Counted from the stretch's first letter, positions 45,346 through 57,588 are shown. The stretch is 64,000 bases of DNA from Parietaria judaica (GCA_954871525.1 OX940872.1:10997180-11061179), one strand, 5' to 3'. Translations and numbers: made by a program. Notes: generated by a model from the letters alone, not told the origin.

Positions 45346-46999
45346 ATTCATATTATTTCCTAGTTTTTAAGTGCTAATGACTAGAAAAAAATAATTGTGA
45401 ATATACCAACACGTTGAATATAAAATTAGATAATTATGCCGCAAATATTCTTTAACAATACCGTATATTCTATGTATTTGGTATTATTTTGGAATTATCG
45501 TGAAATAAATCATCAAAAGGATCGAAATCATTAAGTATTATTTTATATCGTGGGGACTTTATTCATAGCTTGTCGATGGCTTCTAGAATCTAATTAAGAT
45601 GAGAGGTAATTGAGTGGTGTAAGAAAAAGCATCTGAAAAAACAAACACAAATGGAGATCTAGAAGAGTGGCAAAGGAAAACAAAGAAGGAAAAATATGTG
45701 ATTGAGTCTCCTAGGAAAATAGTTGAATACACTCTTTAGGAATTTTGCGCGACAAGATTAAAAATAAATTGTTGCGTACCAAAGTATATAATTCTAGAAT
45801 CTAGGATCGATAGTTTTGTTTTTTTTCTTCTATATTATTGAATGCTTAGTATGCATTTTAATTATATATTATGAATATTTACGGCAGAAGTATCAAATCT
45901 TATGCAAATTTTGACAGCATATCCTCATTTTCTTTTTCTTTTTTCACGGCAATAATACTAAGTCCAATTTCGACGGTATTAAATTAACGTTTGTTAAACT
46001 AGAGATACATGTTTCACAAATTTAGTACGAGTGCTAAATCATTGATGTTATGGAGTTTACTTGTAGACATTCACATTTCTTTCGTGTAAAAGACTGGAAT
46101 GAGGCGAAATTAGACCTCTCCGTACAATATTTTGTGGCCTTTAGGTCTAAAGAAAGATATTTAAAAAATATTGGCCCACTTGGTATAAATATTGGATGCT
46201 TATGCCGCAAATATCATATTTTTATCTTTTTATGAATAATTTTTTCAAATATGCTTTTCAATTTTTAGTCATAAAGAAAGATATCACGAAAATAGATGGA
46301 AAGTTTCATATCTTAAGCTTAAATGCCAAATTTATTGTGATGACTAGTAAATATAAAAGAAAACGTTACAAAAAAATATATATAGAGAGAGATTGAATTA
46401 GTGCTGATTTTACGTGATATAAACTTAAGATTTACAAATGCCGATAACACGACACCTAAAGGTGCCTTCTATAGAACCAAGGTGCCGTTTACAATTAAAT
46501 TTTAAATTTTATTTTGTCAACAATGTTAGCACATAATAACAAGAATCTTATATTTAATATATACTCTATCATATGCATTTTGTTTCGCCACATACAAAAC
46601 AATATAGAGAGTATTTTACTTGGATAATTCCTTGTATTATATTTGAAATATATATAGAGACATTGACGTGTTTCAAGAATAGAGGAAACAATGGAGAATG
46701 CTTTTGAAATTTCGACTTTCATAAAGTATTGGGTTCATATCTTGGGTGCTAACATCTCTAACTCTCTAAGGTTCACTGTCGGAAAGAAACCAATTAGAGA
46801 CCAAAATTTATGAAATTTGAAAGTGCCTATTATAGTCGTTGTAAAAGTTTTGGAATTTATGTAGAATGTGTCTAAAATATTGTCGTAGTTTGGATTCAAA
46901 TTCGTAAATGCAACATATGATACTTTCGGGACTCTTGAGAAAAAAAAACGAAAAACGTAATAGGTACTAACAACTATATACATTTCTATTCTACACATT
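45346..46999. other. Intergenic AT-rich DNA
   Basis: No gene recognised. Copies of the GCGGCA-type motif occur at ~45437 and ~46202, and a related cluster lies at 45885-46010. Frames here (46050-46998) are AT-rich and unlike any known family. Confidence 0.45.
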
Positions 47000-47660
47000 C
47001 ACTACAAAAAAATAAGGGTATTCGAAACGAAAAAATTAGTCTCCGATACTTAAAAATCAGTCCCAAATTGGTATAAGAGACTGATTTTCAGTCACTCCGC
47101 CCAGCTATAACTGCTTTGTCCTAGATAGTTGTATTGGTAACTAAAATATCAGTCCTTGTTATATGATGCCACTAAGACTATCAACTAGTCTCGAATACGT
47201 ATAAGTTCAGTCCTCAATATATCACCCGCTACCACATCATTTTAGTCTCTAATACACTTCTTTCGTGACTATACCATCAGTCTCTGAAAATGTTTTATCT
47301 CAGTCCCTATTGTACATATTTAGGTACTAAAAATCAGTCTTGAAACTATGTCTATTTTGTCCTCAATGCGTTTCATAAGTTTCGAGATTACATACATTTC
47401 AGTCCCTAATAAAGTGTTACAGGGACTGTCGGTTAGTTGTTGATACCAAGTTAATTTAGTCTCCAATATGTTACTATTAAGGGCATCAAAATTAATCTCC
47501 GATACCATTTTATTTTACTTCCAAATGCAGTTCTTTAGAATGTGAAAATTAGTCTTTATTAATTATTATTTTCAGCCACTAATATGTTTTTTTAAGAACG
47601 ACTATCAGTCACTGATAACATGTCAGTTTCGTCCGTCATATGTTCCTTTATTTGATATCT
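47000..47660 (+). mobile_element. CACTA (En/Spm) transposon terminal region, one end
   Basis: Begins CACTACAAAAAAATAAGGG, the standard CACTA terminus, and continues for ~650 bp with many subterminal repeats of 'cagtccctaat / tagtctctaata' type spaced tens of bases apart. This clustering is a superfamily hallmark. The opposite terminus (TGTAGTG) was not found, so the element is truncated or its other end is lost. Possible coding remains lie at 47830-48010. Confidence 0.75.
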
Positions 47661-47819
47661 AATATTTTCTTTCGCCCGCCGAATAATACGAAAAAAACCA
47701 TGTCATTGAATGTAATCAATATATTTCTTTAGATTATGAATAAACAAATAAATATCAATAAAATATACTACTAAGTGCTTAAGTACAAATAAAGTGCTAA
47801 AGTACAGATAAAAAAGTCA

Positions 47820-48010
47820 ATTAAAATATCTTGTGCTCATTTCTTTTTCTTCATCGGAAAAGCATATTTCCAATCTTGTGCCAAATTCCGTTGTTCATCT
47901 GTCTCCAACACACATTTGAGTTGTTCGGCTTCTTCTTGACGTGCTTTCTATCCGGGCTCATCCCTCTCCACTTTTGCTCCATATTTATAGAAAAGATGAC
48001 AAAGTGGCGG
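47820..48010 (-). pseudogene. Possible CACTA transposase C-terminal remnant
   Basis: Read on the minus strand, 48010 down to ~47836 encodes a charged stretch with KARQEEAEQLKCVL and QDWKYAFPMKKKK before a stop, interrupted by one in-frame stop. Such Glu/Lys-rich coiled-coil-like ends are common in plant En/Spm-type proteins, and it lies inside the CACTA end. No conserved catalytic motif is visible. Confidence 0.3.
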
Positions 48011-48359
48011 ATTCATTAGCAAGTGAAAGGTGCTGAAGGTGGAAATATATTGCTTACGAACTTGAGTCATCTTCCAAAATTATAAAAATATATTTAGATT
48101 AGATATAATGAGCGCTATGTGAGATGTATGTAATTTTCTCTTGTGCACTATTGAACCGGCGTATTGTATCTTTAGATATTTTTGTTAATTCCGATGGATC
48201 AAACATAGTATTAATTATGTTGTAAGTTCCATTGTCTTTTTGTTATCAAGGTAATTATTTTCCGCCTTAAACGATGATCACTTTAATTTATTAAAGATCA
48301 TGACGATAATTCAATTAACTAACTCTTTCTTAAAAAGAAAGGAAAAAAAAAAGGATTTG

Positions 48360-48932
48360 ATAAATATTATGGATATTTTTCGGAGTCCAGAAAAATTAAG
48401 GCTCAACAAAAAAACGTACCCAAGAGGCCTAAGTGGCTAAAAAGTGCAAAAGGCGACCTAAACTCGACCCGAAAAAGGTCAACGGGAGTCGGCCCAAAAA
48501 AGTCAAGGAGACTCGGGCCAAAAAATCAGCGAGATTCGGTCCGGAAAAAGTCAGTAGAAAGTTTAGTTATTTTTACCGCAAAAAGAACCTTTACATCATT
48601 TATTAAAAGCAACACGCATCGGCATCAAGCAAGCAATATCTTAATTGCCAAGGAACCTAATAAAATAATAATTATTTACTAGTAGGTCACTGCACCCTTC
48701 AATAAATAAAAGCTCATTTCAATCAAAACGATAAGTCAGAATGACTTGAAGCAACTCAGAAAAATGCTATCTGAAGCGATAAAACCTCAGTTTTTCATTC
48801 TCTTAATATCCCGACTTAAATACCCGACTCATGTTGAGCGTCGGAGGTGGATACAGAGACACCTCCTTCGTACCCAGCCCCTTTAAGTTCATGTTTTTTT
48901 TTTCATTTTCTCGTGTACAGAGATGGAGGCGT
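48360..48932 (+). repeat. LTR-like sequence interrupted by the copia element (left part)
   Basis: It contains short repeats ('cgacccgaaaaaggtca', 'gtcggcccaaaaaagtca', 'gattcggtccggaaaaagtca'), a TATA-like 'cttaaatac' near 48815, then an inverted 'cggaggtgg...cacctcc'. This layout resembles a Ty3/gypsy LTR. The copia element inserts at 48932. The continuation to the right starts at 54574 (duplicated GGCGT) with 'caattccggaaaatatttccgg'. Outer borders were not established. Confidence 0.4.
48928..48932. repeat. 5-bp target duplication GGCGT (left)
   Basis: Exact match to 54574-54578 at the other end of the copia element. Confidence 0.95.
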
Positions 48933-49502
48933 TGTGAGTTTAAGCCTGACTTGGCTCAACTCCTAGCAGAGATTTCCCCACCAGGGATTTCCCCACCAGA
49001 GCTTTCCCGGGCAGAGAAGAGCCCGAGCAGAGATCTTCCTAGCAGAAGTTCTCCCACCAGAGAACTTCCAACCAGAGATGGGTCCGACCAGAGAATCCTC
49101 CTAACAGGACTGGACCCGACCAGGAATGCTCCTACCAGAGATGCCCCTACCAGAAGAACTCCTAGCAGGAGTTCCACGAGCAGAAAGAGAGCCTAGCAGG
49201 CTTGCTAGGAACATACGACCAGAAGCCAAACTTGAGGAGCAAGTTTGGAGATTTGATACGATTTGGTTTCCCATTTTAATTAGGAAACGAGTAGATTGTA
49301 AAAGATTTGATTGCGTTTATTTTAGGAAGTTTACCTAGGGTTTAGTTTTCTAGTTTCTCCTATAAATACTAGTGTTATTGGTCAATTTTTGTAACTCTAT
49401 TATTATTGCAATTCGATTAATCAGAGAAGCTTTTTCTCCCAATTTTTTTCTTCCTTTGTTCTTCGTGCTCTTTGGTTGAAAATCCATTAATTGGAACCAA
49501 CA
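48933..49502 (+). repeat. 5' LTR of copia element (570 bp)
   Basis: TGTGAGTTTAAGCC...TTGGAACCAACA. The first half consists of short 'accagag/agcagag' words in tandem. TATA box at 49361-49367 (TATAAAT). It has a short duplicated 'gatttccccaccag' relative to the 3' LTR. Confidence 0.96.
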
Positions 49503-49504
49503 AG

Positions 49505-49516
49505 TGGTATCAGAGC
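49505..49516 (+). promoter_or_regulatory. Primer binding site (initiator tRNA-Met type)
   Basis: TGGTATCAGAGC, two bases after the LTR CA end; the classic copia primer site. Confidence 0.93.
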
Positions 49517-49531
49517 TCAGTGCCATAGAAG

Positions 49532-50459
49532 ATGTCGTCACAAACTGAATCCACCGGAGGAGAATTGACGACGGCGACGAAGATCGGATCAAAGGAAGGA
49601 AGCGTGACGCTCCATTATCCGATGCTCACGAAGAGCAATTACTCGGTTTGGGCGTTGAAGATGCGAGTGAATTTGCAGGCGCAAGGTGGTTGGGAGGCTA
49701 TAGAAGGCAGCGATGTCGAAGGGCGCAAGGAGAGGATGGCACTCGCCTCCATCTATCAAGGAGTTCCGGAAGACGTCCTTTTCCTGATCTCAGAGAAGGA
49801 TTCCGCGAAGGAGGCGTGGGCGACGCTTCGAACCATGCACATGGGCGCAGATCGCGTCAAAGATGCAAAGGTTCAAACCTTGAAAAAAGAATTTGAGTTT
49901 ATTCGGATGAGGGAAGGTGAGTCCATTGATGACTTTGCCATGAAACTCACGTCCATTTGTTACTGGTATCCGCTCGCTAGGAGACAAGGTGGAGGAGACC
50001 ACCGTTGTCACGAAATTCCTACGGGCCGTGCCACACAGGTACATGCAAATCGTGACATCGATTGAGCAGTTCGGCGACCTGAAGACCATGACGGTAGAGG
50101 AGGTTGTCGTTCGCTTCAAAACCCACGAGGAGAGACTTCGAGGCTATGGTGACAGAGAAGAGGAGAAGCGCCTCTTGCTCACGCATGAAGAGTGGACGGC
50201 CAGACAGAAGAAAAGCGGGGGAGAAGAACTCTCTTCCAGTTCTTCTGGTCGGAGTAACTACGGCGGAGACAGCCGAGGACGTGGTACAGGTCGTGGACGA
50301 GGGCGAGGTCGAGACACGCGAGGTCGCGGCAGTGGTGCACCCCGTCAGGAAAGTACGACCAGGAGAGACAAGAGCACAGTTAAGTGCTACAACTGTCAGA
50401 AGCTTGGGTACTTTGCTTCAGAGTGTCGCAGCAGGAACCATAAGTGGAAGCGAATCTGA
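49532..50459 (+). pseudogene. copia gag (frameshifted)
   Basis: Gag starts MSSQTESTGGELTT and includes LTKSNYSVWALKMRVNLQAQ (UBN2/retrotransposon gag region) and a KEAWATLRTMHMGADRVKDA block. A one-base insertion at ~49958 shifts the frame: the correct continuation (VVTKFLRAVPHRYMQIVTSI) is in the frame of 49989-50459. A GRGRGRGRD basic stretch and a zinc knuckle follow. The knuckle reads CYNCQKLGYFASEC, with Tyr replacing the conserved His, so zinc binding would be impaired. A further one-base shift near 50444 separates gag from pol. Confidence 0.92.
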
Positions 50460-51775
50460 TGAGATTCGATGAAGACCAGCCAGCCCTGATGTTTGCCGAA
50501 CAGGATGTGAGCCTGGACGGACAAGAAGACGAGGAGACGATCGTCGTAGGCGAGAGAGAGCAGACCTGCCCGGAGACGATTCTCGTAGGCGAGAGAGAGC
50601 AGACCTGCCCGGAGACCAGAGAACAGACCTGCCATGAGAGTAGGAAGCAGAGCTACCCGGAGACCAGAGAGCAGACCTGGTCGGAATCCGAGCAGAGACC
50701 AGAGACCAGAGAGCAGACCAACTCGGAGATGGTTTTCCTGATCGAGGACAAGGTTATTGCAAACCTCCTCGTTGACGGAGAGCAGAAAGTCTCTACCGAT
50801 TTCTGGTACCTAGACAACGGCGCGAGCAACCACATGACGGGAGACCGAGCTAAGTTTGAAGAGCTCGATGAGAAATTCACGGGCAACGTGAAATTCGGCG
50901 ATGGCTCAATTGTCGAAATTAGAGGCAGAGGGTCTATCCTGTTCGTGTGCAAGAACGGGGACCAGCGCCTCATGACCCAAGTGTACTACATCCCAAAGCT
51001 GAAGAGTAACATAATAAGCCTCGGACAGATGACAGAGATCGGAAACACAGTGGTGATGTCTGGTCCCTATCTGAAGATGTGGAACAAAGGTGGCGACCTG
51101 TTAATGAAGGTGAGCAGAACGCCGAACAGGTTATACAAAATTCTCCTGGAAACAGGCCAGCCCGTCTGCCTGATGGCATCCCTAGCAGACCCGGCCTGGT
51201 TGTGGCATGCGAGACTAGGGCACGTGAATTTCTACGCGCTCAAGATGATAGGCTACAAGGAGATGGCCTTTGGGGTTCCCAAGATTGAACACCCCAACCA
51301 GCTATGCGAATGCTGCATGATCGCGAAACAGGCTAGAGTGCCATTCCCGATCAAGGCCAAGTTTCGAGCAGATCGACCTCTCCAACTAGTGCATGCGGTC
51401 CTCTGCGGCCCAATCACTCTAGCAACTCTAGCCGGAAGCAAGTATTTCATACTACTTGTTGACGACTACAGTCGCTGGATGTGGATCTACACGCTCAAGG
51501 AGAAGAGTGGAGCCTTTGAAGTCTTCAAGAAGTTCAAGAGGCTCGTGGAGAATGGGTCAGAACACAAGATGAAGGTTTTGAGAACAGATAGAGGTGGAGA
51601 ATTCACATCCCAGCAGTTCGGAGAGTTCTGCGATGAAGAAGGAGTCGAGCGCCACCTAACCGCACCGTACACTCCCCAGCAGAACGGTGTGGTGGAAAGA
51701 AGAAATCGCACAGTGATGGATACAGCTAGAAGCTTGTTGAAGAGCATGCAAGTACCAGCGAGGTTTTGGGGATAA
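50444..51775 (+). pseudogene. copia pol part 1: protease and integrase
   Basis: After a Glu/Thr-rich tandem repeat (REQTCPET units, 50560-50730) comes the aspartic protease region with WYLDNGASNHMTG (atypical DNGA in place of the usual DSGA), then the integrase. The integrase shows the zinc finger HARLGHVNFYAL...CECCMIAKQ and the core LLVDDYSRWMWIY (catalytic Asp), LRTDRGGEF (second catalytic Asp) and PYTPQQNGVVERRN (Glu). It stops at a nonsense codon (TAA) at 51773-51775. The frame continues unchanged after it ([20 protein letters not shown]), so this is a single substitution. Confidence 0.93.
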
Positions 51776-54019
51776 GCAGTTAGACACGCGGTCTACTTAC
51801 TAAACCGTTTGCCAACGAAGGCGCTAGGAGAGCGTACTCCCTACCATGCGTGGTATGGGAAGAAACCCCATTTAGAGCACTTGAGAGTGTTTGGGTGCAC
51901 AACACATATGAAGACCATTGGTCCCCATCTCAAGAAGCTCGATGATAGGAGTGAAACAATGGTGTACCTTGGTGTTGAAGATGGAAGCAAGGCACACAGA
52001 CTCTTTGACCCCCGACGCGGCAAGATCCAGGTGAGCAGAGATGCCGTGTTTGAAGAAGAGAAGAAGTGGGATTGGCGCGACGAGAATGGAGACCCCGAGA
52101 AGAACTCAGTGGAGTTCGAAGTCGAAGAAGAAGACGTTGCCGAGCAGGAAGGTATCCCTACCAGCTCATTCAGCTCGGGTACCTCCACCAGCTCGGGTAA
52201 CCCTACCAGCTCATCTAGCTCGGGTACCCCCACCAGCTCTGGTACTCCCACCAGCTCAAATACTTCTACCAGCTCTGGTAGTCCTACCAGAGATTCCTGC
52301 CCGGTCACACCCAGAACACCCAGCCCAAGCAGAACAAGTTCGTCAAACTCAGGAGACTCGTCAATCAAGGATGGCCCACGAGGATTTCGTCCCCTAGCAG
52401 AAGTCTACGAAGAGTCTCAGGAAGTGGAGATGAACTTAGAAGAGTTGTCTTTGTTGTGCGCCGAAGAGCCCGCCAACTACCTAGAGGCAGCAAGCGAGCA
52501 GAAATGGCAAGAGGCAATGGAGAAGGAGCTGGAGTCAATCGAGAAGAACAAGACATGGGAGCTCACCGACCTGCCCAAAGGTCAGAAACCCATTGGCCTG
52601 AAGTGGGTCTACAAGCTGAAGAAGGACACCGAGGGGAATGTCCTAAAGCACAAAGCAAGGCTGGTAGCCAAAGTCTACGTGCAGAAGCAAGGAGTTGACT
52701 TTGAGGAAGTCTTTTCTCCCGTGGCGAGACTAGACATGATCAGACTCATCCTAGCCGTCGCAGCTCATCGAGGTTGGGAGATTCACCACATGGATGTCAA
52801 ATCGGCTTTCTTAAATGGTGACTTCGAAGAAGAAGTCTACGTCAGTCAACCTGAAGGTTTTGGCGTCAAGGAAAAGGAGAAGAAGGTGTACAAGCTCTCC
52901 AAGGCTTTATACGGGCTACGTCAAGCTCCAAGGGCATGAACATTCGCCTCGACAAGAGCCTGAAGAGTCTTGGATTCACAAAGTGCTCCAGGGAGCAAGC
53001 AGTATACACCAGGAGCAGCAAGGAAGAAGTTCTGGTCGTCGGAGTTTATGTGGACGACCTGATAGTCACAGGATCCAGCTCAGGAGGAGTAGAAGGATTC
53101 AAAAAGCAAATGATGGCCGAGTTCGAGATGAGTGACCTTGGACTACTTTCTTACTACCTTGGTATTGAGGTAGAGCAGAAGAAAGATTGCATTACGCTGA
53201 AGCAATCGGCATACGCGAAGAAGATCCTCAAGCAGTTCGAGATGGCGGATTGCAACCCGAGCAAATATAGCGATGGAGGCGAAGCTCCAGCTCGGGAAGG
53301 ATGCTGAAGGGAGAGAAGCGGATCCCACAGAGTACAGACGCGTGATCGGGTGTCTGAGGTATCTCACCCACACCCGACCAGACATTTCTCACGCAGTCGG
53401 GATAGTCAGTCGATTCATGGAGAAGCCCACAAGCACACACCATCAGGCCGTGAAGCATATTTTGCGCTACGTGAAGGGAACGACAGACTATGGGATTCAG
53501 TATGAAAGAGGCAAGGGAGCAGAAGAGCTAGTCGGCTTCACAGACAATGATCAAGCAGGTGACATTGATGATAAAAAAAGCACCGGAGGAATGACGTTCT
53601 ACCTCAACGGGAACCTGATCACTTGGAAATCTCAGAAGCAGAATACAGTAGCTTTATCTTCGTGTGAAGCGGAGTTTATGGAAGCCACCGCAGCAGCATG
53701 TCAAGCTATGTGGCTAAGGGGAATTCTGAGTGAAGTGACTGGAGACAAGCAGAAGCCAGTTACACTCTACGTGGACAACGAGTCCGCAATAGCACTGATG
53801 AAGAACCCAGTGTTTCATGGTCGGAGCAAACACATAGACACTCGATATCATTACATTCGCGAGTGTGTTGAGAAGCGGAAGATCATTGTTGAGTTTGTCA
53901 GCACGAAGGAGCAGCGAGCAGACATACTCACCAACGCACTAGCAAGAGTTAAGTTCGCGGAGATGAGAGAGCTGCTCGGAGTGAAGAACATCAGCTCAAG
54001 TCAAGCTTACGAGGGAGAA
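51776..54019 (+). pseudogene. copia pol part 2: integrase C-terminus, reverse transcriptase, RNase H
   Basis: Continues the integrase C-terminal region ([20 protein letters not shown]), then a Ser/Thr/Gly/Pro linker of TSSGTPTSS repeats (52160-52290). The reverse transcriptase follows with [36 protein letters not shown] and [11 protein letters not shown] one-base deletion at ~52937 makes a TGA and shifts the frame to NIRLDKSL...VYVDDLIVTG, the catalytic YVDD box. Another shift near 53268 leads to EYRRVIGCLRYLTHTRPDIS. RNase H follows: FTDNDQAGD, SSCEAEFMEAT, LYVDNESAIAL, EQRADILT. The last frame has no stop before the 3' LTR and reads ~83 codons into it (to 54268). Confidence 0.94.
54011..54019 (+). 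promoter_or_regulatory. Polypurine tract of copia element
   Basis: GAGGGAGAA directly before the 3' LTR TG. Confidence 0.85.
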
Positions 54020-54573
54020 TGTGAGTTTAAGCCTGACTTGGCTCAACTCCTAGCAGAGATTTCCCCACCAGAGCTTGCCCGGGCAGAGAAGAGCCCGAGC
54101 AGAGATCTTCCTAGCAGAAGTTCTCCCACCAGAGAACTTCCCACCAGAGATGGGTCCGACCAGAGAATCCTCCTAGCAGGACTGGACCCGACCAGGAATG
54201 CTCCTACCAGAGATGCCCCTACCAGAAGAACTCCTAGCAGGAGTTCCACGATCAGAAAGAGAGCCTAGCAGGCTTGCTAGGAACATACGACCAGAAGCCA
54301 AACTTGAGGAGCAGGTTTGGAGATTTGATACGATTTGTTTCCCATTCTAATTAGGAAACGAGTAGATTGTAAAAGATTTGATTGCGTTTATTTTAGGAAG
54401 TTTACCTAGGGTTTAGTTTTCTAGTTTCTCCTATAAATACTAGTGTTATTGGTCAATTTTTGTAACTCTATTATTATTGCAATTCGATTAATCAGAGAAG
54501 CTTTTTCTCCTAAATTTTGTCTTCCTTTGTTCTTCGTGTTCTTTGGTTGCAGATCCATTAATTGGAACCAACA
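54020..54573 (+). repeat. 3' LTR of copia element (554 bp)
   Basis: Near-identical to the 5' LTR and followed by GGCGT; TATAAAT at 54432-54438. Confidence 0.96.
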
Positions 54574-54578
54574 GGCGT

Positions 54579-56838
54579 CAATTCCGGAAAATATTTCCGG
54601 CCTTTCAAGAAAGAAGAATCAAGCTTCAAGAGCCCCTTTGATTTTCAAGTGGTCATCGGGCCCGGCCTAAAATCAAAGCTAGGATCGCTTTAAGTGTTAG
54701 TTCTATTTTTCTCAGTAATAACAATAATAAACTATGAAATCTTTGTAATTTATCCTATGCTTACCATGCAAGTAAATCATGTTTGTAAGCCGCAAAAATG
54801 GAATTTTATGTAATTGGTTTGTGGTTTAAATCGTTTCGTTTTAACCAAGACGAATGATTTTAATGAGGCCACGAAAATGCACATTTAAAAGGGTCACCTG
54901 TCCTAACCAACACCAGCAATGAACATTGTGATGTATTATATATAAATATATATTTATTTGTGCATGTCATTTATATCGAATCACATTTACCGTAACTTCA
55001 AGTCTTTCTTTAAATTAAAAAAAAAAAGAAAAAAAAAGTCTTTCTTTTCATTTGTACTTGTGGTCATGTGGTCACTTTTATAAAAGCTCCGCTCCACCTT
55101 CCAAATTTAACGTGAAATATTCTTCTTAAAAAAAATTACAAAAAAAAAATATATTCTTCTTAACGGTTTAAATATAAACAAGTAATAATACAAAATCAGA
55201 AGCTATAATATAGACAAAAAGCAAAGAACAGACTATATATTGACAAAAATGACAAAAAAATGAACATAATTTTGAATAAAATCTATGCTAAAGTAGTAAC
55301 AAATTAAATATAGGTTAATACCACTATAAAATTAAAAAAATTATTTATTAAAAAAAACTACATAATAAAATACATATCAAGTGTCTGATAATCGTTTACG
55401 AAATAAAAAGCCACATAAAGACACAACCACAAAACAAAGGATCATCCACCAATATTTGCTTGAAAATGAAACAAAGGATTTTGGAATATGCTCTTTAAGA
55501 ATAAATGAATATCAATTTAACGTGAAAAAAAGAAGAAGATATTAAAGTGCATGGAAATTAATACAAATTAGAAAAGCAGTTTGTTCATATTAGTGATATT
55601 AATGTTCAATATGTTGTGACGATTATTCGTGAACGCAAACAGGAAAAAGACATTTTCTACATTGAGAAAAAAATAAAATTAGGCCGTCTAAAGCATGCAA
55701 AAATGTCACATAAATGTGATTATTTATTAATTACATTTTCGTTGGTTGTGTCTAGAGTCGAAACTTTTCAGTTTTGGTATACTTTCTAAAATTATAAGAA
55801 CATGGTTTTTACATGAAATTACGTTTTATAATTGGAGAATTGAATTTTTATTTATAATATTCTAATTAAAACTCATACTATGTGTCTGTCCTGAAATTAG
55901 ATAGCACGTCATTGTATGAAAATGACATATTATATATGTATATATATATATCTTATCCGATATTAAAAATGTTAGGTCGCACGTAAGAAAGATATGAGGT
56001 CTTAGCACTGGTTATGGGTTACTTTCTTCTCTGTTGGTTTTAAGGCGAAACCTAATGATACTTTGCATGGTATCAGAACGAACGAAAAACCCATTACGCT
56101 TAAACAAGTAACTGACCAAAAAACAAAATAAACGTTGGGTGACTTGAGGCAATATAAACTTAGGGAGTGGTAGTGGTAGGTCCTCTTCTCGAATATATCG
56201 TAAAGTATTTCAGGAATATCGTATTTTTTTTTTAATTTATACTAAATATATGTACTTTGATAACAATAGGATAAGTTCTTTTTTAGTTTGTTCCAATTGA
56301 AAGACTGTATTGTATTGAACATAACTTTCATTGAATTAAGTGAAGAAAAGAAATTATAAACTATAAGTGAACGGACCTCTTCTACACTTACACTAAAGCC
56401 GAATCCCTATAATTTCTTCAATGTTATTTATTTTCTGGTTTCGTATTTATTGCATTTGTATTTAGTGAATTTATAGGGTTTATTGACTTATTCTCAACTT
56501 CGACTTTCAGAAATAAGGCATGACATAAACTATGTCGTATACAACTTTTTATTTGTAATTCAAAGTGTGGATTGACATATATGAAAAACTAAAAGTCTAT
56601 TTATTCATCAGGAATTCAAAGCTTATTATGACACTCGGCAAAAGTGTGATTTTCTAAATAATTAATTCTGATCTTAATATGAAATTCATAACAAATGCAC
56701 AAGTGAGCCATATATATATGTTTTGAATATTCAATTATAAGATTGTCTAGAAAGACGTCTATGTATCATAACGAGACTTAGACAATTAGAGATCAAATTA
56801 TTAGCGAGATTTATTTATAAAAACCTAGCCATCAAACG
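54579..56838. other. Intergenic DNA; right part of the interrupted LTR-like repeat, then AT-rich sequence
   Basis: 54579 to about 54700 continues the GC-richer repeat interrupted by the copia element. The rest is AT-rich with no gene recognised. At 55968-56071 a stretch beginning TGTTAGGTCGCACG and ending 'ctttgca' directly before TGGTATCAGAAC (56070-56081) looks like the end of a small LTR plus initiator-tRNA primer site, possibly a TRIM or copia remnant. Confidence 0.4.
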
Positions 56839-57588
56839 TGCTGTGGGCGATTTTCACCGACCTTTTCCAGTCACAAAGATAATCAAAGAAAAGAACAAGT
56901 AAAGAATGGTGGGTTGAATATCTCTGTTTTATTGTATTTGATAGGGCTCGGTTTCTTCCGTTTGATATCTTGGACAAATGATAGACTTAAAATACAACGA
57001 ACAAAGGACTCTTTAGGATCTTGCTATACTCGAAATCTCTATGAAATCAGAGACTCAATACAACAAGAATGACTCAATGATCGAATTCTCTAATTATCGA
57101 ATGAATGAATGCCTTCATTTGAGGCTTTACATGTGTATTTATAACCTTAGGGTTTCCTATGATTACTTCATTTCTTGTTCCTCTAATATCGCTAGGTTTT
57201 CCCTCCATCTCGCTTGATTTGTTGCTGACTTCCTTTGAATACGTAGTCAACTCCATGATTTCCTCACTGATTAACTGTTCCCCTTTATTCTTGCGAATCA
57301 TGCTTATCTCTTCACTAATGCGCTGAGATCCTTTCGATGAGCTTCTTCCCGATGGGCTTCTGTGCGAGCAAGTTCTTCTATGACAAACTCGTGCGAGCAC
57401 GTATTCCGATGAGCTCCTGCGAGGAAGCACTTGCTCGGGCTAAACCTTGTCGCTGGCTGATGTCTGCTCGAGCGTACTCCTTCTTTGACCAATAGTCAAC
57501 CAGTCTTCTTGCTTCCATTCTATGTCGTTTTGGGAGAAAACGACACAAGTGGTGTTGAGGATGGATTTGACGAAATCCGACCTTAACA
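56839..57588 (-). repeat. 3' LTR (750 bp) of an element related to the array LTRs
   Basis: Read on the minus strand: TGTTAAGGTCGGATTTCGTC...GGTGAAAATCGCCCACAGCA. It has the same start and U5 end as the LTRs at 8025-13019 and contains the W-box palindrome in degenerate form (GTTGACTATTGGTCAA). Upstream on the minus strand is GGGACTAAC, matching the shared polypurine tract. It is therefore the 3' LTR of an element extending right. No 5' LTR is found in the window. Confidence 0.85.

Larger units (their letters stand above)
48933..54573 (+). mobile_element. Full-length Ty1/copia retrotransposon (5.64 kb), coding-defective
   Basis: Complete structure: GGCGT duplications, 5' LTR 48933-49502, primer site TGGTATCAGAGC at 49505-49516 (initiator-Met tRNA type), gag-pol in the order gag, protease, integrase, reverse transcriptase, RNase H, polypurine tract GAGGGAGAA at 54011-54019, and 3' LTR 54020-54573. 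Integrase before reverse transcriptase defines copia. The polyprotein is disrupted by several frameshifts and one nonsense codon (listed under the coding parts). The LTRs differ by about 15 substitutions and a ~16-bp indel, counted by eye, so the insertion is of intermediate age. Confidence 0.97.
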
